64,000 nt of DNA, taken from Bretschneidera sinensis. Taxonomy: Eukaryota; Streptophyta; Magnoliopsida; Brassicales; Akaniaceae. Where the stretch lies: contig CM043698.1 of assembly GCA_023935145.1 (NCBI GenBank), positions 77,519,501 through 77,583,500 of the forward strand, written 5' to 3'. The position numbers and the translations under genes were made by a program. Each line of letters begins with the position of its first letter. Positions within the stretch are counted from its first letter, which is position 1. Shown piece by piece: positions 47,601-60,580 of this stretch. The notes beneath the pieces are model-generated. The model ran no database searches, was not told the origin of the DNA, and saw nothing but the letters and a program-made list of their open reading frames with translations.

Positions 47601-49092
47601 TTTTCACCCGTGCGTTCTATTTTTTTTTTTTTTTTGGTTGAAATCTGTACAACTTTTTTTAAAAATGAAATTTGCAAATAAAGAAAGAAAAAAAGGGGTC
47701 TACTCTCATCTCTCTCCCACTCTCTAAGCCCTCAGAGCTCTGAAACCATTCTTCTCTCTCTCGCACTCTCTAAGCAGTATCAGTGACCGATTCTCAACTC
47801 TCTCACTCTCAACTGTTCCCTTTCTTGTCTCTCTCTCTTTCACGTACGAAACGCATACCCAGGAAATTCGTACCCAGGAAACCCATACCCACGAAACAAA
47901 TCAGCCATTCTCATCTCCCTCTCCATCTATCTGTTTCATTGATCTCTCCATCAGTGGTGGAGGCGGAACAACGAGAAAGGTGAAGTTTGAAGACCAGAGA
48001 GAGGCCATCATCTTGGGTTGCTGTATCCATTGAAGATTCAAGGAAGAGAGGGGAAATATGAAGTTTGAAGGTTAGGGTTTCTTTTCTTTTGTGTGTGCCA
48101 GATTCAAGATTAGGTTTATTTTTTTTCTTTTGAATTTAGATTTCTTAAATTCTGATAGGAAGTAGATTATAAGGTTGATTAAACCTAATTAGAAAGAGGA
48201 AATTGCTAAACAAATACCCCTTTCTTTCTAAAGGTGGTATTCATACCGTGCACATAACCATCAAATTTGACACTATTAGCCTAGGTTGTATCATATCATG
48301 TATCCTTTTTTGTTTGAATTTTTAGGGTTCTTAAATTAGCTGATGGGAAGTAGATTATAAATTTGTAAAGTTGATTAAATTAATAAAAACGAGCAGAAAG
48401 AGATTAAAATATGGGTGTCTGTGAGATTTCTTCTGATTTGAAGGTGTTTTCAGTGGCCTCTGCTTGTTCCTTCTTATGTTTTGAGTTTCTAGCGTTCTCA
48501 AATTACTTGATAGGAAGTCGATAATAAAATGTTGCATTATGTTTATTTTTCATATTCTTTTTTCATTATATTTTGCAATTTTCTAGTTGATAGTTATTGA
48601 AGTTCTTTTCTTTTAAAGGTGCCGAGTGGTGGGCTCAATAGTTTAGGAAGTGTTTGCCCTTTTTAAGTTGGGTGACATTTATTACTGCCAAATCAAAGTT
48701 GCATCATACGCGTATCTTTTACCTTTGAGATATTATGCTTGAGAGAGAGGTTGCATTCAAATGTCAATTTGGGTATTTTTTTGAGCTCGAAATAATGGTA
48801 GACCTTACTCTGGTTGGACTCTTTCTTCCCAATCATCCATTAACAAGTATTTGAGTTCCAGAAAATATTATTTATTACGAGCAAATCTTATTAGATATGT
48901 GAAACATTGCTCAATACTCCATTTTGGATATTGGCTCCTATGAAGGTTGAGATTATGGTTTTCATTACAAGATTAAGGAAATATAATGGCGTCAATTATA
49001 TTGTTTGTACTAAGTGCAGCAGTTTTGATCTCATAGAAAACCCTCCTGCTGCTAAGTCAAGAGTTTCTCTCTCTCCCTTTCTCTCTCTTGCA
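47601..49092. other. unidentified region with CT-rich leader-like segment
   Basis: 47700-47830 is rich in CTCTCT runs, like a plant 5' UTR. It is followed by GAAGTTTGAAGGTTAGGGTTTC and T-rich, intron-like sequence. It may be the decayed 5' part of the alpha-mannosidase locus or of another gene. No frame longer than about 75 codons is convincing. Confidence 0.4.
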
Positions 49093-50055
49093 GTTTTAGT
49101 ACTTCATTTCAGTGATGATTATTTTCCGTGAGTATTTTCTTGTTCTCTGCTACTCTTTCATTTTTTTTTTTTTTTTTGATGAAACAACAATATTCTTTTA
49201 AATATTTTGATATGTTATACTTCTATACTTGTTCAATGGTTGCTGGCAGGTATGCAGATAGAGAAGATGCTTATTGGACTGGCTTTTTTACTAGTTGACT
49301 AGCCTTGAAGCGATAGATTCGGGTGCTTAATGGATATTATATCAGAGTCACTCTGCTATGGACATCAGTTTGAGTCACAATAGGTACGAAGAAAGTCTTT
49401 TTTCTAGCGTTCTATAGACTAGATATACTTGGTCCTTGGATTATCCTTGCCCTAGTTGCTTTTACATTAGAAATATATTGGTCCTGTTGATCACCATAGA
49501 AAAAAATGGAAAAGTTTCATGAAACAGTTTTTTGTTGATTAGTTATGTTCACAAAAGTTGTTGACTTGGCCACCAAGAACTCTGAGGGTCACTTAAATGG
49601 CCCGTCCTTGACCCTTAGAAATCTGCTATGTGCACAGAGAACGACTTCTTCCTAAGAACAGCTCCTGGATGAACTTCTTTTTTATTTTTGAATATGATCC
49701 AAACAAATTTTTATTTGTCTTAAATATGCAGTCTGACAACTTGAGTTCCGGTTGGGAAGAAATCCACTAGTCCCCACACTTCTCTTCTCGCAAATGCTTT
49801 AAGAATTGTACAGCATCATGATGCTGTCACTGGAACTGCCAAACAACATACAACAAACGACTATGCAAAATGCCTAGCTATTGGAGCCTTTAAGGTAGGC
49901 AGCTAAATTTCCCCCTGAATTTAACTAAGCCTTCTTTTTTTCTCTTTCACTAACAACTTTTTATAGCCTGAAGCTGTTGTCAGTTCTACACTATCATGCC
50001 TAGCTAATAATAGATCAAAAGATCAATGTGTTTCACCTACATCGACATTTAGCCA
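49093..50055 (+). pseudogene. alpha-mannosidase (GH38) pseudogene fragment with introns
   Basis: Four exon relics with plant-like splice sites: SDDYFP (ending 49127), intron 49128-49249 (GT...AG, joining correctly to YADREDAYWTGFFTS), an exon from 49250 with two stops (after FFTS and after LALKR), an exon ending 49894 with IVQHHDAVTGTAKQHTTNDY, intron 49895-49966, and a last exon 49967-50055 (PEAVVSSTLSCLANNRSKDQ) that ends at CAG before GT. QHHDAVTGT is diagnostic of class II alpha-mannosidases, which trim mannose from glycoproteins in the vacuole or lysosome. Stops and shifts kill the reading frame. Introns show it came from genomic DNA, not mRNA. The 3' exons are missing, because satellite begins about 110 bp later; the upstream exons are absent or unrecognisable. 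Confidence 0.85.
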
Positions 50056-50165
50056 GGTGATTTTTATATTTTACCATTTTCCTCCATCGAGATGAAAAGA
50101 CTTTTAAATAATTACTTCGTGGTCACAAATTCATCCTATTGATATATGCATTCACCATCCCTTTT

Positions 50166-52394
50166 CAAATCATGGTTGTTCATCTATTTCCTATTGGCAC
50201 TCTAAAACAACAATAAATAAAGGTGCTTATTAAATACTTAACCTTTGTATGGTTGGACTAGTGAAAACTGTTTGATATCTTCTAATGATTTATTCATGAA
50301 TATTTAACTTAATAATCGAGTTGACTAATTTTTTACTGTTTGATTGAAAACTATATGGTCTAAATTCAAAACTGTCCGGTACCATTGTCCACGTATGGTA
50401 AAAACAACTGACCGATGAATGATGTTAAATAATTAAAATAAAATTAAAATATCATATAAATATAATAAATATTTATAAAAAGAATAATTTATAAAAGACA
50501 TAAACATATATAATTTTAAAATCCCTAAAAAGATTTTTCATGGTACATAATTTAAATTTTCATAAATTTATTAGATTTCATATATGAGTATATTCATGGT
50601 TGTTCACATATTTCCTATAGGCGCTCTAAAACAACAATCAATAAAGATGATATTAAATACTCAACCCTTATATGATTGGACTAGTGAAAACTGTATGATA
50701 TAATCGACTGATTTACTCATGAAACTTTAACTTATAATTGTGTTGACTAATTTTTTACTATTTGATTGAAAAATGTATGGTCTAAATTCAAAACCATCCG
50801 ATACCACTGTCCACGTCTGGTAAAAACAACTGACTGATGACTGATGTTAAATAATTAATATGAAATTAAAATACCATAAAAATATAATAAATATTTATAA
50901 AATTCATAATTTATAAAACACCAAAAGATATATAATTTACAAAATCCTAAAAAGATTTTGAATGGTACATAATTTAAATTTTTCATAAATTTATTTGATT
51001 TCATATATGAGTATATTCAAGGTTGTTCACCTATTTCCTTTTGGCACTCTAAAACAACAATCAATAAGGATACCTATTAAATACTCAACCTTTGTATGGT
51101 TCGACTAGTGAAAACTTTATGATATCATCTATTGATTTATTGATGAAACTTTAACTTATAATCGAGTTGATTAATTTTTTACTGTTTGATTGAAAATTTT
51201 ATGGTCTAAATTCAAAACTGTCTGGTACCATTGTTCACGTCTGGTAACAACAATCGACTTATGACTGATGTTAATTAATTAATATGAAATTAAAATACCA
51301 TATAAATATAATAAATATTTATAAAATTCATAATTTATAAAATACATAAACATATATAATTTACAAAATTCCTAGAAAGATTTTTCAGGGTACATAATTT
51401 AAAATTTTCATAAATTTATTTGATTTCATATATGAGTATATTCATGGTTGTTCACCTATTTCCTATTGGCACTCTAAAACAGCAATCAATAAAGATACTT
51501 ATTAAATACTCAACCCTTATATGGTTGGACTAGTGAAAACTGTCTGATATCATCTAATGATTTATTCATGAATACATAACTTATAATCAACTTGACTAAT
51601 TTTTGACCATTTGATTGAAAACTGTCTAGTACCATTGTCCACGTCTGGTAACAACAACTGACTGATGACTGATGTTAAATAATTAATATGAAATTAAATT
51701 ACCATATAAATATAAATATTTATAAAATTCATAATTTATAAAATACATAAACATTTATAATTTAGAAAATCCCTAAAAAGATTTTTCATGGTACAAAATT
51801 TAAATTTTTCATAACTTTATTTGATTTCATGTATGAGTATATTCATGGTTGTTCACCTATTTCCTATTGGCACTCGAAAACAACAATCAATAAAGATACT
51901 TATTAAATAGTCAACCTTTGGATGGTTGGACTAGTGAAAACTCTCCGATATCTTCTAATGATTTATTCATGAATATTTTACATATAATCAAGTTGACAAA
52001 TTTTATACAGTTTGATTGAAAACTGAATCATCTAAATTCAAAACTGTTCGGTACCATTGTCCACGTTTGGTAACAACAACTAGCTTAAGACTAATGTTAA
52101 ATAGTTAATCTGAAACTAAAATACCATATTAATATAATAAATATTTATAAAATTAATAATTTATAAAATACATAAACATATGTAATTTTAAAATCTCTAA
52201 AAAGTTTTTTAATGGTAAATAATTTGAAATTCTCATAAATTTATTTGATTTAATATAGGAGTATATTCCTGGCTGTTCTCATATTTCCTATTGGCACTCT
52301 AAAGCAACAATCAATAAAGATACTTATTAAATACTCAACCCTTGTATGGTTGGAGTAATGAAAACCGTCTGATATCATCTAATGATTAATTCAC
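50166..52394 (+). repeat. satellite block 6
   Basis: About five monomers beginning at TCATGGTTGTTC, almost the phase at which block 5 ended. One monomer lacks 21 bp between AAAACTGT repeats (near 51620). Confidence 0.92.
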
Positions 52395-54646
52395 TGTAAT
52401 ATCCGTATTTTAAAAGTTGGGTAAGTGTATATTTTTATAAATATGACAAAGAATTAAATCCCAGAATGGCTGAATGAAGATTTCTGGAGACAAAGGTTGA
52501 AAAGTAAAAAAAAAAAAAAAAGTCAACTTGGAACAGTAACTCGGGGCAGCATACCTGCTGCCACCAAGAGAATGATTTCAAGTGGAATGATTTGTATATT
52601 TGTTTTTGTTGTTTAGTGTGGAAGTGGAGAACAAAACATAATGATTATGTCTTTTAATCATTATGTTTGTTTTGTATTAAAATGGTATCTTATGGAGGAC
52701 TTGAGGGAGAGGGGGGGGGGCTGCTGATTTTCAGCCGAGCTCCCCTATAAATATGAGCTTTAAGTTCGTGTAATTACACGAAGAAATTTTCCTATAGTTC
52801 CAAATAATTCATCTGTGTTCTTAAAACACTTGGGAGTTTAAAGAAAGGTGGAAGGAATAAAATTTTGAGGGTATTTTCGAAAATATTTCGGGAAGCTATC
52901 AAAATAGCAGAAGGTAATAAGGTAATGTTATTTTAACATTTATGAAAATTTCAGGAGGTTAAAATAGGAATTTTTTTCAAACTGTGTGGTTTATGGAGAA
53001 AAGAATAAATAATAAGAAATTTAAGTTCCAATATTATGTCAGGTATTGGTAGTCAGCAATCTGGAGAAAATTCGTAGAAGAATGGGAAAGGCAAAGAGGT
53101 GGCCCACGAGTAGCAGTGCTACGTGGTGAGTTGGATTTACTTTTAAGTAGTCTAAATAAAAATCAATTATTTAGTGATAATATTAAATTTAAATATTAAA
53201 GTATGCTTAGGTGATAGATAAAAAAAAAATTTTGATTTATAGGTATGATAGGAAATTTGGTCTGATAGAAATATTTTTGGTGAGATGAATTTTAGTAGAT
53301 CTTGACAAATTTTGGTGGATGATTTGAGATGAAATTTAGTAGATCTTGACAGACTTTAATAGATTATTTTATGTGATTTGGGAAAAGAAGAATTTAGTGG
53401 AATTTTTATATAATTTGATAAAAATCTGGATGATTGGATGTAAGAAATTTTAAAGAAACCTTGTTATATAAAATTTGTGGATAATTAGGATAGCCAAATT
53501 AAGTGGTTTGAATCTTTATATTGTTTTTATATTACTGTTTATATTACTGTTTCATATCATTGTTCATCCATATATGCATTTAATAATATAACCGAAAGAA
53601 CCGGGAAGGCAGCCAGTCTAATGAAATAACTGTGACAGCTGGTATATGCTGGGATGAAAAGTAAAAACCGTGACAGCCGGTATATGCTGGAATTAACCGG
53701 GAAGGCAGCCGGTCTGATGAGAATAAAATAACTGGGAGGGCAGCCGGTCTAAGATAATAATAACCTGTCAACAGGTGGGAAGACGTTTCCATCATAATCA
53801 TTCATGCATCTGCATCTGTTTTAATAATCGTTGCATTATTTGAAATGCTGAAATGTGGTATATTAATTGTGAATTAAATTATAGATGACTGGGTCTCATA
53901 AAAAGAGACAGTTATAATGATGAGATTTTTGAGATGCTAAGATGTGGTATATTAATTGTGAATTAAATTATAGATGGCTGGGTCTCATAAAAAGAGACAG
54001 CTATAATAATGAGATTTTTGAGATGATGAGATGTGATACTTTTTGTGAATTTAATTATAGAAGGTTGAGTTTCATAGAAAGAGACAGTAGGGTGATAAGA
54101 CTTACCTAAATGATGGACATTTTGATATGAACCTCATTACGAGGTAATTAGGAGATAATTGATAGTCTTAAGGTGAACCAATGATTGAGAAGAAGAGATT
54201 GATAGTAGAAAGTTGTCATCAGGTTATGCGAAAATAAATTTTTTTAATATTAAAGGATTATTAATGGAATTTGGAATACTTTCAGTAAATTTAATTCGCT
54301 GAGCTTGTGAAGCTCACTCCTCACTGTTCAATGATTTCAGGTAACAGTCAAGATAAATAGTCTGGTGGGGTGAGAATCAGACGAGATCTTTTTCTGTAAG
54401 CCAAGTACGTGTCAATATCCTCAGACAATCGAGTTAAAGACTTGTAAAAAATTTATTGTAAATATTCATGCATTTATGTATATTATGTTTAAGTGAATAT
54501 CAGATTTCTTTACCTCTTCTGTTAAAGGATAAGGAAAAAAAAAATCTGGTAATATTATATTTATTGTTGCATATTTGCGTCGTGCTTGGATTTTCAAAAT
54601 GTGATGACACTGTCTAGGGGTGGCCAACCTAGAATGGGTCGTTACA
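52395..54646 (+). mobile_element. solo LTR of Tekay-type gypsy element (LTR E)
   Basis: 2252 bp from TGTAATATCCG to GGGTCGTTACA, with perfect duplications TTCAC at 52390-52394 and 54647-54651. Its layout matches element A LTRs: a U3 hairpin (52545-52562), TATA-like CCTATAAATATG (about 52745), ACCGG/CCGGT repeats (53590-53750), paired hairpins and three GTCTC/GAGAC units. It contains a G-run near 52711. Confidence 0.93.
53763..53790 (+). other. paired hairpins in LTR E
   Basis: ACCTGTCAACAGGT followed directly by GGGAAGACGTTTCC; each has one decayed position. Confidence 0.8.
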
Positions 54647-57600
54647 TTCACGAATATTTAACTTATAATCGAATTGACTAATTTTTTTACTGTTTGATTG
54701 AAAACTATATTGTTCAAATTCAAAACTGTCTGGTACCATTGTCCTCGTCTGGTAACAACTGACTGATGACTGATGTTAAATAATTAATATGAAATTAAAA
54801 TACCTTTCAAATATAATATATATTAATAAAATTCATAATTTATAAAATACATAAACATATATAATATATAAAATTCCTAAAATGATTTTTCATCATACAT
54901 AATTTAAAATTTTCATAAATTTATTTGATTTCATGTATGAGTATATTCATGGTTGTTCACCTATTTCCTATTGGCACTCTAAAACAACAATCAATAAAGA
55001 TACTTATTAAATACTAAACCTTTGTATGGTTGGACTAGTGAAAACTGTCTGATATCATCTACTGATTTATTGATGAAACTTTAACCTATAATCGAGTTGA
55101 CTAATTTTTGACTGTTTGTCTAAAAACAGTGTGGTCTAAATTCAAAACTATCGGGTACCATTGTCCACGTTTGGTAACAACAACTAACTCATGACTGATG
55201 TTAAATAATTAATATGAAATTAAAATACCATATAAATATAATAAATATTTATAATATTCATAATTTATAAAATACATAAACATATATAATTTACAAAATC
55301 CCTAAAAAGTTTTTTCATTGTACATAATTCAAAATTTTTGTAAATTTATTTGATTTCATAAATGAGTATATTCATGGTTGGACTAGTGAAAACTGTGTAA
55401 TATCACCTATTGATTAATTAATGAAACTTTAACTTATAATCGAGTTGACTAATTTTTGACTGTTTGATTGAAAACTGTATGGTCTAAATTCAAAATTGTC
55501 CGGTACCATTGTCCACGTCTGGTAACAAAAACTAACTGATGATTGATGTTAAATAATTAATATGAAATTAAAATACCATATAAATATAATAAATATTTAT
55601 AAAATACATAAACATGTATAATTTACAAAATCTCTAGAAAGATTTTTTAGGGTACATAATTTAAATTTTTCAGAAATTTATTTGATTTAATATATGAGTA
55701 TATTCATGGTTGTTCTCATATTTCCTACTGGCACTCTAAAACAACAATCAATAAAGATACTTATTAAATACTCAACCTTTGTATGGTTGGACTAGTGAAA
55801 ACTGTCTGATATCATTTATTGCTTTATTGATGAAACCTTAACTTGTAATCAAGTTGACTAATTTTTTACTGTTTGATTGAAAACTGTGTGGTCTAACTGA
55901 TGACTGATTTTAAATAATTAATATTAAATTAAAATACCATATAAATATAATAAAGATTTATAAAATTCATAATTTATAAAATACATAAACATGTAGAATT
56001 TACAAAATCCCTAGAAAGATTTTTCAGGGTACATAATTTAAATTTTTCATAAATTTATTTGATTTAGTATATGAATATATTCTTGGTTGTTCTCCTATTT
56101 CCTACTGGCACTCTAAAACAACAATCAATAAAGATACTTATTAAATTCTCCACCCTTGTATGGTTGTACTAGTGAAAACTGTTTGATATCAACTAATGAT
56201 TTTTTCTTGAATATTTAACTTATATCGGGTTGACTAATTTATGATTGTTTGATTGAAAACTGTATGATCTAAATTCGAAATTGTACAGTGCCATTGTCCA
56301 CATCTGGTAATAACAACTAACTGATGACTGATATTAAATAATTAATATGAAATTAAAATACCATATAAATATAAATATAAATATTTATAAAATATATAAA
56401 CATTTATAATTTAGAAAATCCCTAAAAATATTTTTCTTGGTACATAATTTAATTTTCATAAATTTATTTGATTTCATGTATGAGTATATTCATGGTTGTT
56501 CACCTATTTCCTATTGGCACTCTAAAACAACAATCAATAAAGATACTTATTAAACACTCAATCCTTGGATGGTTGGACTATTGAAAACTCTCTGATATCT
56601 TCTAAGGATTTATTCATGAATATTTTACTTATAATCAAGTTGACTTATTTTTTATAGTTTGATTGAAAACAGACTTTTCTAAATTAAAAACTTTTCGGTA
56701 CCATTGTCCACGTCTGGTAACAACAACTGGCTGATGACTAATGTTAAATAATTAATATGAAAGTAAAATACCATTAAATACTCAAACCTTCAATGGTTGG
56801 ACAAGTGAAAATAGTTTGATATCATCTATTGATTTATTTATGAATATTTTACTTATAATCCAGTTGACTAGTTTTTTACTGTTGATTGAAAACTGTATTG
56901 TTTAAATTCAAAACTATCTGGTACCATTGTCCACATCTAGTAACAACTGATGACTGATGTTAAATAATTAATATGAAATTAAAATGCCCTATAAATATAA
57001 TAAATATTTATAATATTCATAATTTGTAAAATACATAAACATATATAATTTACAAAATCCCTAAAAAGATTTTTCATGGTACATAATTCAAAATTTTAAT
57101 CAATTTATTTGATTTCATATATGAGCATATTCATGGTTGTTCACCTACTTCCTATTGGTACTCTAAAACAACAATCGATAAAGATACTTATAAAATACTC
57201 AACCTTCCTATGGTTGGACTTGTGAAAACTGTCTGACATCATCTATTGATTTATTCATGAAACTTTAAATTATAATCTAGTTTACTAATTTTTGATTGTT
57301 TGATTGAAAACTGTATGGTCTATATTCAAAACTGTATGTTACCATTGTCCATGTCAGGTAACAACAACTGACTAATGATTGATGTTAAATAATTAGTATG
57401 AAATTAAAATACCATATAAATATAATAAATATTTATAATATTCATAATTTGTAATATACATAAACATTTATAATTTAAAAAATCACTCAAAAGATTTTTC
57501 ATGGTACATAATTCAAAATTTTAATAAATTTATTTGATTTTATATGAGTATATTCATGGTTGTTCATCTATTTTCTATTGGCACTCTAAAACCACAATCA

Positions 57601-57989
57601 ATAAAGATACTAATTAAATACTCAACCTTTGTATGGTTGAACTAATGAAAACTGTCTAATATCACCTATTGATTTATTGATGAAACTTTAACTTATAATC
57701 GAGTTGACTAATTTTTGACTGTTTTATTTGAAAACTGTGTGGTCTAAATTCAAAACTGTCTGGTACTGTTTTCCACGTCTGGTAACAACAACTAACTGAT
57801 GACTGATGTTAAATAATAAATATGAAATTAAAACACCATATAAATATAATAAATATTTATAAAATTCATAATTCATAAAATATGTAAACATGTATAATTT
57901 ACAAGACCCTAAAAAGATTTTTCATGGTACATAATTCAAAATTTTCGTAAATTTATTTGATTTCATATATGAGTATGTTCTTGGTTGTT
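54647..57989 (+). repeat. satellite block 7
   Basis: About eight monomers, several truncated. One has lost the stretch between two ATGGTTG copies (near 55378), another jumps from ATACCAT to TTAAATACTC (near 56772), and a third lacks the segment around 55895. No gene is seen. Confidence 0.92.
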
Positions 57990-58279
57990 TGTAATACCCG
58001 TAATCGTAAAGTAAGAGTATAGAAATAAATTAATAAATATGATATGAAATTTAAATAATATATTTACGTGAAGGATTAGAATTGAATAAAATAATTTTAA
58101 AAAAATTAGGACGTGGATGTCATTAGAAGAAAAGAAAAGAAAAAAATAGAAGAAAAGAAAAAAATAATAATAAAAAAAATTCCTCACGTTCTGGACATGT
58201 CCAGAAGAAAGGAAAAGAAGAAAAGAAAAAAAATATAATAATAAATATTATATGATTTTTCGAAAGAAAAAAATGTCTG

Positions 58280-58307
58280 TGCAACACCTGGAGGTCCAGG
58301 TGTTGCA
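58280..58307 (+). other. 28-nt palindrome in U3 of element D
   Basis: Arms TGCAACACCTGGA and TCCAGGTGTTGCA are perfectly complementary around a central GG. It lies about 290 bp into the LTR, upstream of the TATA-like motif. Confidence 0.9.
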
Positions 58308-59571
58308 TGTGAAATTTGGGTATGCTGCATGTGAAGCAGCTGGTGATGTGAACAGTGATGAATAGTGATGAATAGTGATGAACAGTGATAAGCGGCAACC
58401 GCTTAAAATGTTTATAAATTGAGTTGTTTTCTTACAAAATTCGTTTAGTTTCTTTTAAATTACATGTTTTCTTTAAATACTTGGGAACTCAAAGAAAGAT
58501 CAAAATGCAAAAATTTTGAAGGGATTTACTGCGGAATTTCATAGAGAATCATGAGAAGCTACCAGAAAAATAAAAGATAATAATATAATGTTTATTTTTG
58601 AATTTCTGACATTTATGAAGTTTTCCTAAATTCAAAAGGGGAATTTTCAAGGTGTGTGGTTTATAACTAATTGAAGAATAAATTATAAAGTTAATATAAA
58701 TAGGATGTCAGGTGTTGACGATCTACAACCGGGGGAAATTTTTAAGAGAAACAGGAAATGCAAGGAGGTGATCCACGGGTAGCTTGAAGAGCTACGTGGT
58801 GAGTTGGATTTACTTTAAGTAATCTAAATAAAAAAAAAACGAAAAATCTAGGGATAATATTAAAAATAAATTATTAGCTTATGTTTTGGTGATAGATAAA
58901 GATTTGATTAGATATGATGTGAATATTGAACATGTAGAATAATATCATGTGAAAAGAGATATTTTTGGAATAATAAGTTGATTTAATAATAAAAGCGATA
59001 AGTGAAATTCTTGATGAGCTTTGGTTGAAGTTTTGATACGAATTTTGAGGAGACAAAATTTAGTGGATTTTGACAAGATTTGATGGATGATTTGATGTGA
59101 TTTGGGATGAAATTTAGTGGATATTAAGAACTTTTATAGATGATCGGATGTGATTTGGAATGAGAGGAATTTAGTGGTTATTTTTTTATATATATAATCT
59201 GAGAAAAATCAGGATAGCAAGTCTGAATACATGTTTGTGTTTATTTTATTATTTATGTGCATATTCATATCAGTTTTCATATACATCTGAATGAGAATGA
59301 AAGAACCGGGAAGGCAGTCGGTCTAATGAGAAAGAAAGAACCGGGAAGGCAACCGGTCTAAATGAGAATAAAAAAATATTTGAATTATTGTTGTGTTGTT
59401 TTTATATATCATTGTTCATGTGCATATGCATTTAATAATATAACCGAAAGAATCGGGAAGGGGTCAGTCTAATGGAACAACCGGTACAGCTGGTATATAC
59501 TGGAAACAAATTCCGTGACAGTCGGGATAAGTTGTAAAGAACCAGGAAGGGGCCGGTCTAAGATAATAACA

Positions 59572-59599
59572 ACCTGTCGATAGGTGGGAAGACGTTCCC
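59572..59599 (+). other. paired hairpins in element D LTR
   Basis: ACCTGTCGATAGGT (one G-T wobble) followed directly by an intact GGGAAGACGTTCCC. Confidence 0.85.
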
Positions 59600-60486
59600 A
59601 TCATAAACACCCATGCATTGCATCCATGTTAATTATTACTTGCATTAATGAAATACTTATGTGTGATGTGAATTTAATTATAGATGGTTGAGTCTCAAAG
59701 AAAGAGACAACTACAATGATAAGATTATTGAAATGCTGAGGTGTGGTGTTTTATTGTGAATATAATTAGTGATGGTTGAGTCTCACTAAAAGAGACAGTT
59801 ATGGTAATAAGATTATTGAAATGCTAAAGTGTGGTGTATTATTGTGAATATAATTATAGATGAATGAGTCTCATAGAGAGACAGTTATGGTGATAAGAAC
59901 AATTTAGATGGTAGACTTTATGATGTGAACCTCATTACGAGATAATTACGAGATTGTTGGTGGTCTTAAGGTGATCCAATAAATAAGAGAAAGAAATTGA
60001 TAGAGAATGGATATGATGACATGTGTAATGATAGTAGAGTACTAGTATCAAGTGTAGGAGATATAAATTGATTTAAATATTTCAAAAATTGTTTATAAAA
60101 ATGAGTACTTTTAGTAAATTTAATTCACTGAGCTTGTGAAGCTCACCCCTCATTGTACAATGATTTCAGGTAGCAGGCATGACAAATAGTTTGATGAGTT
60201 GAGGTTCAGACGAAACCATTATCTATAAGCCATATACATGTCAACATCCTCAGACTAATGAGAAAAGAAAATGAAAATTTAATTGTAAATATTCATGCAT
60301 TTTACTTTGTATCTAATGTTTAAAGATCAGATTGATGTAACTCCCTAATGAGGGTTGAGGATTGATGTAAAATCTTCTATTGGAGTTATTTATTTTTGTT
60401 GTTGCATATATGTGTCGTGCTGGGATTTTTAAAATGTGATGACACCGTCTCAGGGGTGGTCAACCCGGGATGGGTCGTTACAATTT

Positions 60487-60499
60487 TGGTATCAGAGCA
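60487..60499 (+). other. primer binding site of element D
   Basis: TGGTATCAGAGCA, four bases after the LTR, is an intact tRNA-iMet complement. Confidence 0.92.
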
Positions 60500-60580
60500 T
60501 TAGGTTTTATGATTCTGTAGACTGCATAAAAAGTAAGAAAGTGGAAGATTAAAATAAATTATATTTTAAATAGCATAAGG

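Larger units (their letters stand above)
57990..60482 (+). repeat. 5' LTR of element D
   Basis: 2493 bp from TGTAATACCCG to GGGTCGTTACA. It holds a 28-nt palindrome in U3 (58280-58307), GTGATGAATA-type short repeats (58345-58390), TATA-like TTATAAATTG (about 58412), paired hairpins (59572-59599) and three units of about 87 bp with GTCTC/GAGAC (59660-59890). Confidence 0.93.

Noticed and set aside
47783..47983. 66-codon Ser/Arg/Pro-rich ORF
   Set aside because: Falls in a CT-rich, UTR-like stretch; no ATG context, family or continuation through splice sites could be supported.
44457..50165. Helitron origin of the genic block
   Set aside because: No CTRR plus hairpin end at the right border and no TC start in AT context that I could support.
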